Shown piece after piece: positions 9,601 through 17,735 of a stretch of 50,705 bases of DNA. Source of the DNA: Chryseobacterium gleum (GTDB taxonomy: Bacteria; Bacteroidota; Bacteroidia; UBA10329); contig CAMDOM010000018.1 of the NCBI GenBank assembly GCA_945903645.1, positions 1 through 50,705 on the forward strand. The letters run 5' to 3'. The position numbers were made by a program, and so were the translations under genes. The notes under the pieces were generated by a model. It worked only from the letters and a program-made list of their open reading frames with translations. It searched no databases and was not told the origin of the DNA. Numbering within the stretch: the first letter of the stretch is position 1; each line of letters opens with the position of its first letter.

Positions 9601-10173
9601 AGGTTGAAACGGGATATTATTGTCCGTTATCACCGCACGGATGCCAATCTGTGGCGTAATCTGTCCACTCAAATTGAGATTTAAGCTCGATGTAACTCCC
9701 AAATCTTGGTTGTTGCCTACTTGCACTCCGCGCGATATGGACCCGCTTTTGGTCAAGGTTCCAAGGTCGAATAACTCATCAATAGAGCGTTTTTTAACGG
9801 TGTAGGTAAATGGATTTATCGGCTCGCTAATTTTCGCTTGAATCAGGCTAGGGTCTTTATTGAAGGTGCGTTCTGAAAACAAAATGGAGAACACCCGATA
9901 GCTGGCCGATAGCGATCGGCCGCGCAGTTCGGGCTGCACAATGAGCTTGCCCGAAAACCATTCGAGGGTGTAGAGTTCAGGCTTTACAGGGCTTCCATCA
10001 GGATAAAGTATGCGAAATCCATCTGGGATAATGCTCAGCGTGTCGAGGGTAAGGGTGTCGGCATCCACTTCCACATCATGTGCGCGCAAATTGCTCCATT
10101 CTTGCGCATGGCCCATGGTTGCTTGGCCCACAAGCAAGACAAAAAACACACCCACATGCCGCCAAAAACCCAT
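6649..10173 (-). CDS. large outer-membrane beta-barrel protein, function unknown
   Basis: A 1174-residue exported protein. The ATG at 10173 gives a textbook signal peptide (MGFWRHVGVFFVLLVGQ, cleavage after GHAQ); an in-frame TTG at 10329 would add 52 unlikely residues. The rest is rich in alternating polar/hydrophobic strands with aromatic girdle residues, and the chain ends in VRAFF with a terminal Phe, as in outer-membrane barrels. A segment with ELTAGDFRIDRP followed by YFMNFLKRAQGL resembles motifs in large Bacteroidota surface proteins of the SprA type, but this protein is far shorter than SprA. It stands alone on its strand. The function is not known. Confidence 0.75.
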   Translation of the reverse strand: MGFWRHVGVFFVLLVGQATMGHAQEWSNLRAHDVEVDADTLTLDTLSIIPDGFRILYPDGSPVKPELYTLEWFSGKLIVQPELRGRSLSASYRVFSILFSERTFNKDPSLIQAKISEPINPFTYTVKKRSIDELFDLGTLTKSGSISRGVQVGNNQDLGVTSSLNLNLSGQITPQIGIRAVITDNNIPFQPEGNTQQLQDFDQIYIQLFTDKTELTAGDFRIDRPKSYFMNFLKRAQGLRLKHTFAIKKSKITELHPGILEVDGSGALSKGKFSRQVVQGIEGNQGPYILRGAEQEPFIIIIAGTERVFIDGKLLVRGQENDYIINYNSAELIFTTKKMINKDSRIVVEFQYSERNYSRSLFHAGINFEKSKVKVRFNLYSEQDGTDQLSNLNITDDQFRLLDSIGDNLDLAILPGADSVGYSADEVRYRKTDTIVSVNGVPVFYPEIFVQSYDPDSAVYQVGFSDVGLGNADYIQAQSTANGRVFQWIAPDSITGVRQGRFMPVQKIITPKQNQLFTLGAEYEIGKNGKVMVEGALSNTDLNRYSSADSDDDLGYGVKLRYDQRIPLGGGGDSAKWALNSGVDFEHLDSNFRPIERYRTVEFERDWNLNAAVKPVNQYISSARLGVVRKDWGELNYTFRSFVNQTVFNAYQHAVDASIVRKGFLFRLNGSLINSDGEVLDNQFGRFTLDLEQKFKWLVVGGQNIFENNRFFASGKDSLGATSYAWNDAKVYVRSPDGWKNTYSVFYQRRDDRLPKLGELAYSSVGESFGISGMMGKNPNSILKVTITYRRLDIKDTLLTAQKPDNTLINRIEYSLSVLKGTITSSTFYEVGSGLESKKDYVFVEVTPGQGAWSWIDQNANGIKEVVEYVPAIFQDTAKYIRVYIPTNEFIKVYTTQFSEAININPRVLWANKKGALKFLSRLSNQFVYSIDRKIQRTDLLLAFDPFFSSIADTSLVTLTSSFRNTFFFNRSSSKIGGDYTYQDTRTKTLLANGFESRTRVSHTLKLRWNVTKSFTFNMEYEPGIKSSISDFINFNNFEIHYYFLEPQLIFQPGTKFRVRGSFRYTEKDNQLAENIGQRAFVRNAGVEAKYNILQRGSINASFNFISITYDGTVGNTVEFEMLDGLKNGANYTWAVLFQTKLGKNMQLNLQYNGRKSGENAAIHTGNVQVRAFF

Positions 10174-10384
10174 CACATTGCGAGGCTTACCATAATGAAC
10201 AAGTATAGTGGTTCTCAAAGCGTTTCTGCTACTGGGCTTGGGTGTTTCTTGTACGGGCGAAGTTCGCGTATGCGACAATGCCAACTGCATACAACGCAAA
10301 ATGTGGAAGAATGTGTGCCATTTGGTCAAAACTTTCCACCTTCGGGGCGTTAACTCAAATCATTTTATCCATTAACATACTTAC

Positions 10385-10765
10385 ATGAAACCAACGCAAC
10401 AATCGCTATTTGCACTTGCTATTCTTATGCTGTTTGGGGGCTTTGTGCTCACCGTGGCCAACTGGAAAGGCAAAGAGGCCCTGTCTATTGCAGGCAGCAT
10501 AGGCGTGCTGTGGTTTCATTTTAGTGCCCATTTTGGCCAGCACGGTAGCAAATGGAAGGCATGGCCGCAGCACCTGCTAATCGTTAGTTTCATATGTGCC
10601 AACCTGCTGCGCGGGTTTAATGTGGCCTTTGCACCTGTGTTTTTTATTCTTGTAATAGTGGCTTTGCTGGCTACTATCTTGGTGAGCGGAATGGTATTAT
10701 TGCCTAAAGAAACCTCCTTAAACAAGTACTCGGAGGAGGATTATCTACCCAAAAAATCTGAATAA
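10385..10765 (+). CDS. small integral membrane protein, function unknown
   Basis: A 126-residue protein with about four hydrophobic helices (residues roughly 8-26, 32-50, 62-80 and 84-105) and a charged C-terminal tail ending DYLPKKSE. No family was recognised. Its last 25 bases overlap, in antiparallel orientation, the last codons of the convergent GDP-fucose synthase gene, so the two 3' ends code on both strands. Confidence 0.65.
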   Translation: MKPTQQSLFALAILMLFGGFVLTVANWKGKEALSIAGSIGVLWFHFSAHFGQHGSKWKAWPQHLLIVSFICANLLRGFNVAFAPVFFILVIVALLATILVSGMVLLPKETSLNKYSEEDYLPKKSE

Positions 10766-11664
10766 GCCATGCGAATGCCTTCTTCAAGGGCAATGCGGTG
10801 GTTCCAGCCTAGGCTGTGCACGCGCGATACATCGAGCAGTTTGCGTGGGGTTCCATCGGGCATGGTGGTGTCCCAAATTAGGGTGCCGTCAAACCCTACA
10901 ATACTGCGAATAAGTTCGGCCAATTGGCAAATGCTAAGGTCTTGTCCGGTGCCAATATTCACGGTTTCGTGGCCGTTGTAGGTTTGCATAAGGTGTAGGC
11001 AGGCTTCGGCAAGGTCGTCTGCGAAGAGAAATTCGCGTTTTGGGGTGCCACTTCCCCACAGAGTTACACTGGGCAAACCGAGGGTTTTAGCCTCATGAAA
11101 CTTGCGAATGAGCGCAGGCAACACGTGCGAGTTTTTTAAATCGTAGTTGTCGCCATAGCCATAGAGGTTGGTGGGCATCACGCTTATAAAATTGCTGCCG
11201 TATTGGTCGTGGTAGGCTTGGCAAAGTTTGAGTCCTGCAATTTTAGCAATCGCGTAGGGTTCGTTAGTAGGTTCTAGGGCACCTGTAAGCAGGTATTCTT
11301 CCTTAAGCGGTTGCGGAGCAAGTTTTGGATAGATGCAAGATGAGCCGAGAAACATCAGTTTTTGCACCTCAAAGCTGTGGGCAGCATGAATAACGTTGGC
11401 TGCAATGGCGAGGTTATCGTAGAGAAATTCGGCCCGAAACGAGTCGTTGGCATGAATTCCGCCCACTTTGGCTGCTGCCAAAAACACATGGTGAGGTTGT
11501 TCAGTGGCAAAAAATGCCTGCACAGCACCTTGGTTGCGAAGGTCCAGTTCTGCGGATGTTCGGGTAATGATGTTATTGAAACCCTGCGCCTGCAAGGTGC
11601 GGCACAATGCCGAGCCTACCATACCCCGATGACCTGCCACATAGATTTTGTCTGATTTCTCCAT
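10741..11664 (-). CDS. fcl: GDP-L-fucose synthase (GDP-4-keto-6-deoxymannose epimerase/reductase)
   Basis: This enzyme makes GDP-L-fucose from GDP-4-keto-6-deoxy-D-mannose with NADPH, for surface polysaccharides. The 307-residue chain is an extended short-chain dehydrogenase: Rossmann motif GHRGMVG at 11-17, active-site GSSCIYP (S108, C110) and YAIAK (Y137, K141). These match the S, C, Y and K of the E. coli enzyme. The ATG at 11664 is chosen because an upstream extension to 11796 would overlap deoC and its promoter. A partner GDP-mannose dehydratase (gmd) is not in the window, so the gene is separated from the usual operon. Confidence 0.93.
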   Translation of the reverse strand: MEKSDKIYVAGHRGMVGSALCRTLQAQGFNNIITRTSAELDLRNQGAVQAFFATEQPHHVFLAAAKVGGIHANDSFRAEFLYDNLAIAANVIHAAHSFEVQKLMFLGSSCIYPKLAPQPLKEEYLLTGALEPTNEPYAIAKIAGLKLCQAYHDQYGSNFISVMPTNLYGYGDNYDLKNSHVLPALIRKFHEAKTLGLPSVTLWGSGTPKREFLFADDLAEACLHLMQTYNGHETVNIGTGQDLSICQLAELIRSIVGFDGTLIWDTTMPDGTPRKLLDVSRVHSLGWNHRIALEEGIRMAYSDFLGR

Positions 11665-11693
11665 TTTGTATCGAAAGAATTTGAATTTAGGCT

Positions 11694-11701
11694 CAAACTT
11701 A
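11694..11701 (-). promoter_or_regulatory. -7 element for fcl
   Basis: The minus strand reads TAAGTTTG, a full TAnnTTTG match, 29 bases upstream of the fcl ATG. No convincing -33 TTG is present at the standard spacing. Confidence 0.45.
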
Positions 11702-11727
11702 CGGCACCAATATGGAAGTGACAGTAT

Positions 11728-11759
11728 TTGGTGTGTTTCGCGCAGCAATTCTACCTTTA
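11728..11759 (+). promoter_or_regulatory. candidate promoter of the deoC operon
   Basis: TTG at 11728-11730 is followed after 21 bases by TACCTTTA at 11752-11759, one base off the TAnnTTTG consensus. It sits 24 bases upstream of the deoC ATG, in the divergent region with fcl. Confidence 0.45.
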
Positions 11760-11783
11760 GCCCAATTCTAAAGTAGATTATGC

Positions 11784-12677
11784 ATGGCAGCCACACTAAG
11801 GCACACCACTGTTGACCAAGTAGGCGTTGAGGAACGCGTGTCCCGCTTCACCAAGCGCAGCATCAAAAACGAAGCAAAGGCGCAAGGTCTGCGCATGGCG
11901 CTCAGCATGATAGACCTCACAACATTAGAAGGCAAGGACACCGAGGGCAAGGTGCGGCAGATGTGCTACAAAGCAGCTCATTTGCACGATGCATTACCTG
12001 GATTGCCAACCGTGGCTGCAGTATGCGTGTATCCCAACCACGTAGCAACGGCTGTAAATGCCCTCAAAGGCACAGGCATCAAAGTAGCATCTGTGGCTAC
12101 GGCATTCCCATCGGGAAATTCTTCACTAGATATAAAATTGGCGGATACAAAAATTGCAGTAGATGCTGGTGCCGATGAGGTGGACATGGTCATTTCGCGT
12201 GGTCGTTTCCTGCAAGGCGATCATGGTTTTGTGTTTGACGAGATAGCGGCCATCAAAGAGGCATGTGGCACAGCACGGCTCAAGGTGATTCTCGAAACAG
12301 GCGAACTCTGCACGCTCGACAACGTGCGCCAAGCTTCGTTCATAGCTATGGATGCAGGAGCCGATTTTATAAAAACATCTACCGGAAAAATTTCGCCAGC
12401 TGCTACTATGCCTGTTACGCTGGTGATGTTGGAGGCCATCCGCGATTTCTATTATGAAACAGGGAAGATGGTAGGAATGAAACCTGCTGGCGGAATTTCC
12501 AAAAGCAAACTTGCCTTGCATTATTTAGTGATGGTAAACGAGACGTTGGGCGATGCCTGGCTCAATAACGAATGGTTCCGTTTCGGTGCCAGCAGCCTTG
12601 CCAACGATGTGCTGATGCAACTGTCCAAAATGCAAGACGGCAGATATCAAGGATTGGAGTATTTCAGTAAAGACTGA
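11784..12677 (+). CDS. deoC: deoxyribose-phosphate aldolase
   Basis: DeoC cleaves 2-deoxyribose 5-phosphate into acetaldehyde and glyceraldehyde 3-phosphate, a class I aldolase reaction in deoxynucleoside catabolism. The 297-residue chain shows the TIM-barrel core with [10 protein letters not shown] (residues 128-137), the Schiff-base lysine in [10 protein letters not shown] (K197) and the second lysine in MKPAGG (K233). An N-terminal extension of about 40 residues is typical of the longer DeoC group. The stop overlaps the start of the aldehyde dehydrogenase by one base (TGATG), so acetaldehyde made here can be oxidised by the next gene product. Confidence 0.93.
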   Translation: MAATLRHTTVDQVGVEERVSRFTKRSIKNEAKAQGLRMALSMIDLTTLEGKDTEGKVRQMCYKAAHLHDALPGLPTVAAVCVYPNHVATAVNALKGTGIKVASVATAFPSGNSSLDIKLADTKIAVDAGADEVDMVISRGRFLQGDHGFVFDEIAAIKEACGTARLKVILETGELCTLDNVRQASFIAMDAGADFIKTSTGKISPAATMPVTLVMLEAIRDFYYETGKMVGMKPAGGISKSKLALHYLVMVNETLGDAWLNNEWFRFGASSLANDVLMQLSKMQDGRYQGLEYFSKD

Positions 12678-14149
12678 TGACACAGAAAAAGAAACCAGAA
12701 TTGACTTTCGGCACCGCATGGAGTTATTCTCCAGCACCAGAAGGAACGAGCAATGTCGCCATCCAAAAGGAGTATGGACTCTACATCAATGGCAAATGGG
12801 TGAAAGCTGAGGGCGGAAAAACTTTCGCTTCTGAGAACCCTGCGACTGGCGAACACATCGCGTTGTTTGCGGAAGCGTCAGATAAGGATGTGGACAAGGC
12901 GGTGAAAGCTGCCCGCAAAGCCTATACTGATGTTTGGAGCAAATTACCTCCTAAGGAACGGGCGAAGTATATCTTCCGCATCGCGAGACTCATTCAGGAG
13001 CGGGCGCGTGAATTTGCCATCTGCGAAAGCATGGACGGTGGCAAGCCTATTCGCGAAAGCCGTGACATAGATGTGCCGCTGGCAGCAAACCATTTCTTCT
13101 ACTATGCAGGCTGGGCGGACAAACTGGAGTATGCCTTCCCAGGAAAAAAAGTACAATCGCTTGGCGTGGCAGGACAGATAATCCCGTGGAACTTCCCGCT
13201 GCTAATGGCTGCGTGGAAGATTGCCCCAGCATTGGCATGTGGCAATACCGTTGTGCTCAAGCCGGCCGAGACCACCCCGCTCACCGCCATCAAACTGGCC
13301 GAACTAATCCACGATGCTGGACTTCCAGCAGGTGTGGTGAATATTGTGACTGGTGCAGGTGCCACGGGAGCTGCTTTGGTCAACCACTCAGATGTGGACA
13401 AGATTGCTTTCACAGGATCGACCAACGTGGGGAAGATTATTCAGAAAGCCATAGCTGGAACACACAAGAAAGTGACGCTAGAACTGGGCGGCAAGGCGGC
13501 CAACATCATCTTTGACGATGCGCCTATCGATCAAGCGGTTGAGGGCATCATCAACGGCATTTTCTTCAATCAGGGTCATGTTTGTTGTGCGGGTTCGAGA
13601 TTGTTTGTACAGGAAAGCGTCTACGAAACGGTCATCCAAAAACTGAAAGACCGTATGGCCACCCTTCGCGTTGGCGACCCGCTTGATAAGAACACCGACA
13701 TAGGGGCTGTAAATAGCAAGGAGCAGTTGGCCACCATCGATAAGTATCTGAAACTGGGCGTGGAAGAAGGCGCGGCCATCTATCAGCCCGAATGTGTTTT
13801 ACCTAAGAAGGGCAACTGGTGCCGCCCAACGTTGTTCTTGGAAGCATCCCAAAGTCATCGCATTGTGCAGGAAGAAATCTTTGGGCCCGTGCTTGCGGTT
13901 CAGACCTTCCGCACCATTGACGAAGTGATTGAGAAAGCCAACAACACTCCATTTGGACTAAGCGCTGGTGTTTGGACCGACAAAGGCAGCCGCATTTTTA
14001 ACCTTACCACACGACTAAAGGCAGGAGTAGTTTGGGCAAATACCTACAACAAATTCGACCCGACCTCACCATTTGGGGGCTACAAGGAAAGCGGCTTCGG
14101 TAGGGAAGGAGGGATACAGGGGTTGGGTGCATATGTTAAACTCATTTGA
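12677..14149 (+). CDS. NAD-dependent aldehyde dehydrogenase (catalytic member of the pair)
   Basis: A complete aldehyde dehydrogenase of 490 residues. The general base is E269 in LELGGK, the nucleophile is C303 in NQGHVCCAGSR (aligned on the ALDH2 motif), and the cofactor region has IPWNFPL (169-175) and FTGSTNVG. It most likely oxidises the acetaldehyde released by DeoC to acetate or a related product. It is translationally coupled to deoC and followed after two bases by a truncated paralogue. Together they resemble the two halves of ALDH16, in which a catalytic domain is followed by a dead one. Confidence 0.9.
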   Translation: MTQKKKPELTFGTAWSYSPAPEGTSNVAIQKEYGLYINGKWVKAEGGKTFASENPATGEHIALFAEASDKDVDKAVKAARKAYTDVWSKLPPKERAKYIFRIARLIQERAREFAICESMDGGKPIRESRDIDVPLAANHFFYYAGWADKLEYAFPGKKVQSLGVAGQIIPWNFPLLMAAWKIAPALACGNTVVLKPAETTPLTAIKLAELIHDAGLPAGVVNIVTGAGATGAALVNHSDVDKIAFTGSTNVGKIIQKAIAGTHKKVTLELGGKAANIIFDDAPIDQAVEGIINGIFFNQGHVCCAGSRLFVQESVYETVIQKLKDRMATLRVGDPLDKNTDIGAVNSKEQLATIDKYLKLGVEEGAAIYQPECVLPKKGNWCRPTLFLEASQSHRIVQEEIFGPVLAVQTFRTIDEVIEKANNTPFGLSAGVWTDKGSRIFNLTTRLKAGVVWANTYNKFDPTSPFGGYKESGFGREGGIQGLGAYVKLI

Positions 14150-14151
14150 AT

Positions 14152-15030
14152 ATGACACGCTTGAACGTTCAGAAAACATATAAGATTTATATTGGAGGTC
14201 AGTTTCCTCGTGGCGAATCAGGGCATTATTATCCCGTTGCATTGAAGGATGGAACCGTGACCAACATCTGCCTGTGTAGCCGTAAGGATTTGCGCGATGG
14301 AGTGGTAGCCGCCCGAAATGCGTTCTCTGGTTGGAGCGAACGTACAGCTTTCAATCGCAGTCAGATCCTCTACCGCATTGCGGAAATGCTGGAAGGAAGA
14401 AAGGCGCAGTTCGTTGAGGAATTGAAGCGGGGTGGCGCCTCTTCATCAGCAACCATGAAGGAAGTAGAGGCATCCATTGACCGCTGTGTGTATTATGCAG
14501 GCTGGTGCGACAAATTCACTCAGGTGTTCAGCAGCGTGAATCCCGTGGCATCTTCCCATTTCAATTTCAGTGTGCACGAACCAACGGGTGTAGTCACTAT
14601 CATCGCGCCTGAGAGCCCGGCATTGCTCGGATTGGTGAGCGTAATTCTTCCCGTGATTGCGGGTGGGAATACTTGTGTAGTGCTTGCATCAGAAAAACAG
14701 CCGCATGTGGCCGTCACCTTTGCGGAGGTGCTGAATAGCAGTGACCTGTCAGGCGGTGTGGTCAATATATTAACGGGCAAGGCTGATGAACTGGTGGCAC
14801 ATTTTGCATCACACAAGGATGTGAATGCCACCATCTACGCTCGTGGCAACGCCACCCATTTCAAAAAAATGCAAGAGGAGGCATCATCCAATGTGAAACG
14901 CGCTTTCGATTGGAGCCAACGCGATTGGATTAAGGAAGGAGAAGACCCGTATTTAATTCTAGATGCTCAGGAATTGAAGACAACGTGGCACCCCATTGAG
15001 AATATCAGTGGAGGCAAGGCGGGGTACTAA
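14152..15030 (+). CDS. truncated, non-catalytic aldehyde dehydrogenase-like protein
   Basis: A 292-residue protein that aligns with the N-terminal, NAD-binding half of aldehyde dehydrogenases (IYIGGQFPRGESGHYYP, then VVNILTGKADELVAHF at about 200-215) and then stops. The LELGGK glutamate and the catalytic cysteine region are absent; the last 50 residues end in WHPIENISGGKAGY. The frame is intact and starts two bases after the active enzyme, so it is not a decaying pseudogene. ATG at 14152 is used; a TTG two codons earlier overlaps the upstream stop. The likely role is a structural or regulatory subunit of the preceding dehydrogenase, as inferred from ALDH16, where a dead C-terminal domain plays that part. 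Confidence 0.8.
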   Translation: MTRLNVQKTYKIYIGGQFPRGESGHYYPVALKDGTVTNICLCSRKDLRDGVVAARNAFSGWSERTAFNRSQILYRIAEMLEGRKAQFVEELKRGGASSSATMKEVEASIDRCVYYAGWCDKFTQVFSSVNPVASSHFNFSVHEPTGVVTIIAPESPALLGLVSVILPVIAGGNTCVVLASEKQPHVAVTFAEVLNSSDLSGGVVNILTGKADELVAHFASHKDVNATIYARGNATHFKKMQEEASSNVKRAFDWSQRDWIKEGEDPYLILDAQELKTTWHPIENISGGKAGY

Positions 15031-15037
15031 AGACGGC

Positions 15038-15877
15038 TTAGAATTTGTAACCCGAGAATTCGGTTGTAAATTCCTCTGGTTTTATCGGAGGGTTAATCTT
15101 CACATTCTTGTACTCATACACCCCTATCAAGCCCTTTGCGTCATACATTTTTTGATAAATCGGTAGTGAATTTTGCTGATCGATATACATCTCAATCTTT
15201 TTACAATACGAGTTTGGCACTTTAATAATTTGTCCTGCCTTTACCTTATCGTATCCGCCTAACTTGTTTATTTCCAAAAGCTCATACTCATTTGTATGTG
15301 TTTTTCGTGCAATATCAATTACGGTCTCACCTGCTTTTACGGTGTAATTATTCAGTGCATATTCCTTGTTGTTTAAGGTCACATTCCAGCACTTTCTGCC
15401 ATCGTAAGTAACCTCTCCGTTCACAGTTACATAGTCATCAATTTTGGCATTAAACGTTTTGTATACGTGATTTAGAACCTTACCAGTGTAGGAGAATCCA
15501 AGTTGACGAACACTATGATGCTGGTCTTTACGCAAAATAGAACCTTCTGGGTCAAGATTTAGCGTCATAAAAGGAAATGCATTCGGATTCACTTTAGATT
15601 GATTTCCATTTGCACCTTCAATAAATAGGACTTCTGCACCTTTGTTCGGAGCATGAATTTTTAGATACGTTTTAAAAGGAGAAGCTTGCAGTTTCACATC
15701 TTGAGATCCTGGAATCATTTTCCCATCAATCCGTTCAGATTTATCCAATCTGAAGGTCATGGTTTTAATGCCATCAATTGTGATCATCATATTTTTGAAT
15801 AATTGATGTTTATCCACGTTCTGCGAATATGCAGGTTGAATGGAAAGAAGTACAACTAGTACAAGAGCGAAACGCAT
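15038..15877 (-). CDS. DUF1571-family envelope protein with an embedded LysM domain
   Basis: A 279-residue exported protein (signal peptide MRFALVLVVLLSIQPAYSQ). Residues about 25-170 match the DUF1571 pattern, a LolA-like beta sheet, including TMTFRLDKSERIDGKMIPGS and LNLDPEGSI. A LysM module occupies residues 178-221 (YTVKAGETVIDIARKTH to AGQIIKVP) and would bind peptidoglycan. The DUF1571 sheet then resumes (KIEMYIDQQNSLPIYQ onward), so the LysM is inserted inside the fold rather than attached at an end. The protein probably acts between peptidoglycan and the outer membrane; substrate unknown. Confidence 0.8.
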   Translation of the reverse strand: MRFALVLVVLLSIQPAYSQNVDKHQLFKNMMITIDGIKTMTFRLDKSERIDGKMIPGSQDVKLQASPFKTYLKIHAPNKGAEVLFIEGANGNQSKVNPNAFPFMTLNLDPEGSILRKDQHHSVRQLGFSYTGKVLNHVYKTFNAKIDDYVTVNGEVTYDGRKCWNVTLNNKEYALNNYTVKAGETVIDIARKTHTNEYELLEINKLGGYDKVKAGQIIKVPNSYCKKIEMYIDQQNSLPIYQKMYDAKGLIGVYEYKNVKINPPIKPEEFTTEFSGYKF

Positions 15878-15966
15878 GGATTAAGGATTTATGGAAGGTA
15901 CAAATTTAAGGAATGCAATAGAGCTTCCCACGAAATTCATACCATAAAATACCACGCTAGTTTTCT

Positions 15967-16875
15967 TCAGGGCGTCAACCGAATAGAAATAGCGTAATGG
16001 TCAGAAAGATGCTTGTGTTTACTGGACCATTGTGAGGTAAATGTTTTTAGCATTCTTTCAGCCCAAAGTGGAGTTGGTTTTACTTTTGGTCTAGGATTAC
16101 GAATCAATGCATAATCAAGAAGCGAGCTTTGACCTTTGTATTTGTTAGCAATCAAAGAATTGTTTTGACATCCCCAAGTAGTAGGTTCCAAAGACGCGCA
16201 ATAGGTATCCTCGGGCATGCATACCTCACCATCAACGCCATGCATCAGAGAAATCATTTCTTGGTAGTCTTTTTCATTATTCCTCGATGTATTCATATCG
16301 CCAGCAGCCAATTGAGGCACTCCAAGTTCGGCATGTGCCTCTAGCAATTCATGCATTTGAATGAATTGCTTTGACCGTACCTGAGAGTATTTCTTGCCTT
16401 CTTCTGCTTGAAGATGGGTGTTAAGAAGCTGGTAAGTAAATCCGTCTTTTTCAACTTCAAAAAACACTGCGCCTTTGCTTGCACCACAATCGAAACCAGC
16501 ACAGGCATTAAAAAAGATGGATTGTATGTTTTCAATTGGAATTCTACTCAAAACCCAAAGTCCATTATTGAAGAATTTTCCATCACCCAATGGTTTTATT
16601 TCATAAGGAAATTCTTCTTTTAATGCTTCACGAAGTACGCGACTACTTGCCTTCCCAAAGGCTTCTTGGAAAAGGATTACATCATATTCTGAGTCTTTCA
16701 ATAAAGCTCCAATGTGCTTGGCACGGTCCATTTGTCCATTCCAAAAGAAAGCAGCTGGCCGCATATAGATATTCCAACTCAACACATTTAAAATCCCTTT
16801 TGGTTCCAAATCTTGAGCAAAGCAAGAATTGGCAAAAAAGACTACAAGGAGCGGAATTACTACTGGTTTTTTCAT
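15967..16875 (-). CDS. endonuclease/exonuclease/phosphatase-family enzyme, sphingomyelinase-like, secreted
   Basis: A 302-residue exported enzyme (signal peptide MKKPVVIPLLVVFFANSCFAQ) of the EEP superfamily. It has all core motifs in order: NVLSWNIY, the metal-binding Glu in VILFQEAF, NTHLQAEEG, AGDMNTSRN and the C-terminal LSDHYAI. The motif spacing and the GMPEDTYCAS-like region (here CMPEDTYCAS) fit the neutral sphingomyelinase/phospholipase C subgroup, so a lipid phosphodiester is the likely substrate, but this is inferred. Its ATG overlaps the stop of the upstream metallo-hydrolase by four bases, so the two are translationally coupled. Confidence 0.8.
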   Translation of the reverse strand: MKKPVVIPLLVVFFANSCFAQDLEPKGILNVLSWNIYMRPAAFFWNGQMDRAKHIGALLKDSEYDVILFQEAFGKASSRVLREALKEEFPYEIKPLGDGKFFNNGLWVLSRIPIENIQSIFFNACAGFDCGASKGAVFFEVEKDGFTYQLLNTHLQAEEGKKYSQVRSKQFIQMHELLEAHAELGVPQLAAGDMNTSRNNEKDYQEMISLMHGVDGEVCMPEDTYCASLEPTTWGCQNNSLIANKYKGQSSLLDYALIRNPRPKVKPTPLWAERMLKTFTSQWSSKHKHLSDHYAISIRLTP

Positions 16876-17507
16876 TGTAAAAATGGGTTGTGCTTGCGCT
16901 CGTTCCCAATTGTCGTTTTAGGTCCATGTCCTGAAAAAACAGCAACAGAATCTTCTAAACTGAGCAGTTTACTCTTAATGGATTGGATAAGTTGCATATG
17001 GTTTCCTCCTGGCAAGTCAGTTCGACCTATACTACCGTAAAACAAAGCATCACCTGATATAACTTGAGCACTTTCTTTGTGGTAAAAACAAATACTACCT
17101 GGAGAATGACCAGGCACATGGAGTATCTCAAAGTTCAATTTCCCAACAGAAACAGCATCACCATCACGCAAAAAAATGGAAGGTTGAATCATTTCTCCCG
17201 TTTCAAAACCATAATGCCGAGCATAGTTTGGAACCGCATTTAGCACGGGAAGATCGTTTTCGTGCATTTCAAGCTTCAGTCCGTATTTCTCAGAAACAAA
17301 ACGATTTCCCAACACATGATCTACATGGCAATGTGTATTGAACAATTTTGTTGGGGTTAATCCCATTGTTTCAATAAACTCAACCAATTCTTGACGCTCA
17401 AAAGCATCGTAGCATCCCGGATCTATGATAGCGCATTTTTTTTCATCATCCCACACCAAGTAGGTGTTTTCTTGAAATGGATTGAAGGTAAACGAGTGAA
17501 GATGCAT
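16872..17507 (-). CDS. metallo-beta-lactamase-fold hydrolase (glyoxalase II-like)
   Basis: A 211-residue cytosolic hydrolase. The two-metal site is visible as THCHVDH (H59, H61, D63, H64), PGHSPGS, the bridging Asp in SGDALF and a last His in SGHG. The order and length fit short GloB-like thioesterases such as hydroxyacylglutathione hydrolase relatives; the real thiol substrate is unknown. It is the first gene of a two-gene operon with the EEP enzyme. A run of eight A in the coding strand near 17437-17444 could be prone to slippage. Confidence 0.88.
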   Translation of the reverse strand: MHLHSFTFNPFQENTYLVWDDEKKCAIIDPGCYDAFERQELVEFIETMGLTPTKLFNTHCHVDHVLGNRFVSEKYGLKLEMHENDLPVLNAVPNYARHYGFETGEMIQPSIFLRDGDAVSVGKLNFEILHVPGHSPGSICFYHKESAQVISGDALFYGSIGRTDLPGGNHMQLIQSIKSKLLSLEDSVAVFSGHGPKTTIGNERKHNPFLQ

Positions 17508-17735
17508 TACAGTCTGCTTGGCGTAAAGTTATGGAAAGACATGCCTTATTGCGTATCGAGTTAGCCCGTCTCCATGCATTTATCAATTTCTTAAAATTCA
17601 CTAAACCTAATGGAATACAATGCTGTAAACCTCTCCATAATTCGTAATGATTTAAATTTTGTAGGAAGGACAAGACGTTATTTTCTGTAAGAAGATTGAA
17701 ATATCTAAATTTACACTCCAATTTATTTAAAGGTG
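17508..17735. other. divergent intergenic region, no gene seen
   Basis: A 228-base AT-rich spacer between the metallo-hydrolase and the lipoprotein gene, which are transcribed away from each other. A possible -7 box for the minus-strand operon (TAACTTTA, 17524-17531) is the only signal noted. No open frame, RNA gene or repeat was recognised. Confidence 0.5.

Noticed and set aside
10174-10329. N-terminal extension of the outer-membrane protein from a TTG codon
   Set aside because: The ATG at 10173 directly gives a signal peptide; the extension would bury it.
11665-11796. N-terminal extension of GDP-fucose synthase
   Set aside because: The extra residues lie before the Rossmann motif, have no family match and would overlap deoC and both promoters.
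14152-15030. Truncated aldehyde dehydrogenase as a pseudogene
   Set aside because: It has an intact frame, a two-base gap to the active gene and its own C-terminal segment, which fits a kept non-catalytic partner better than decay.
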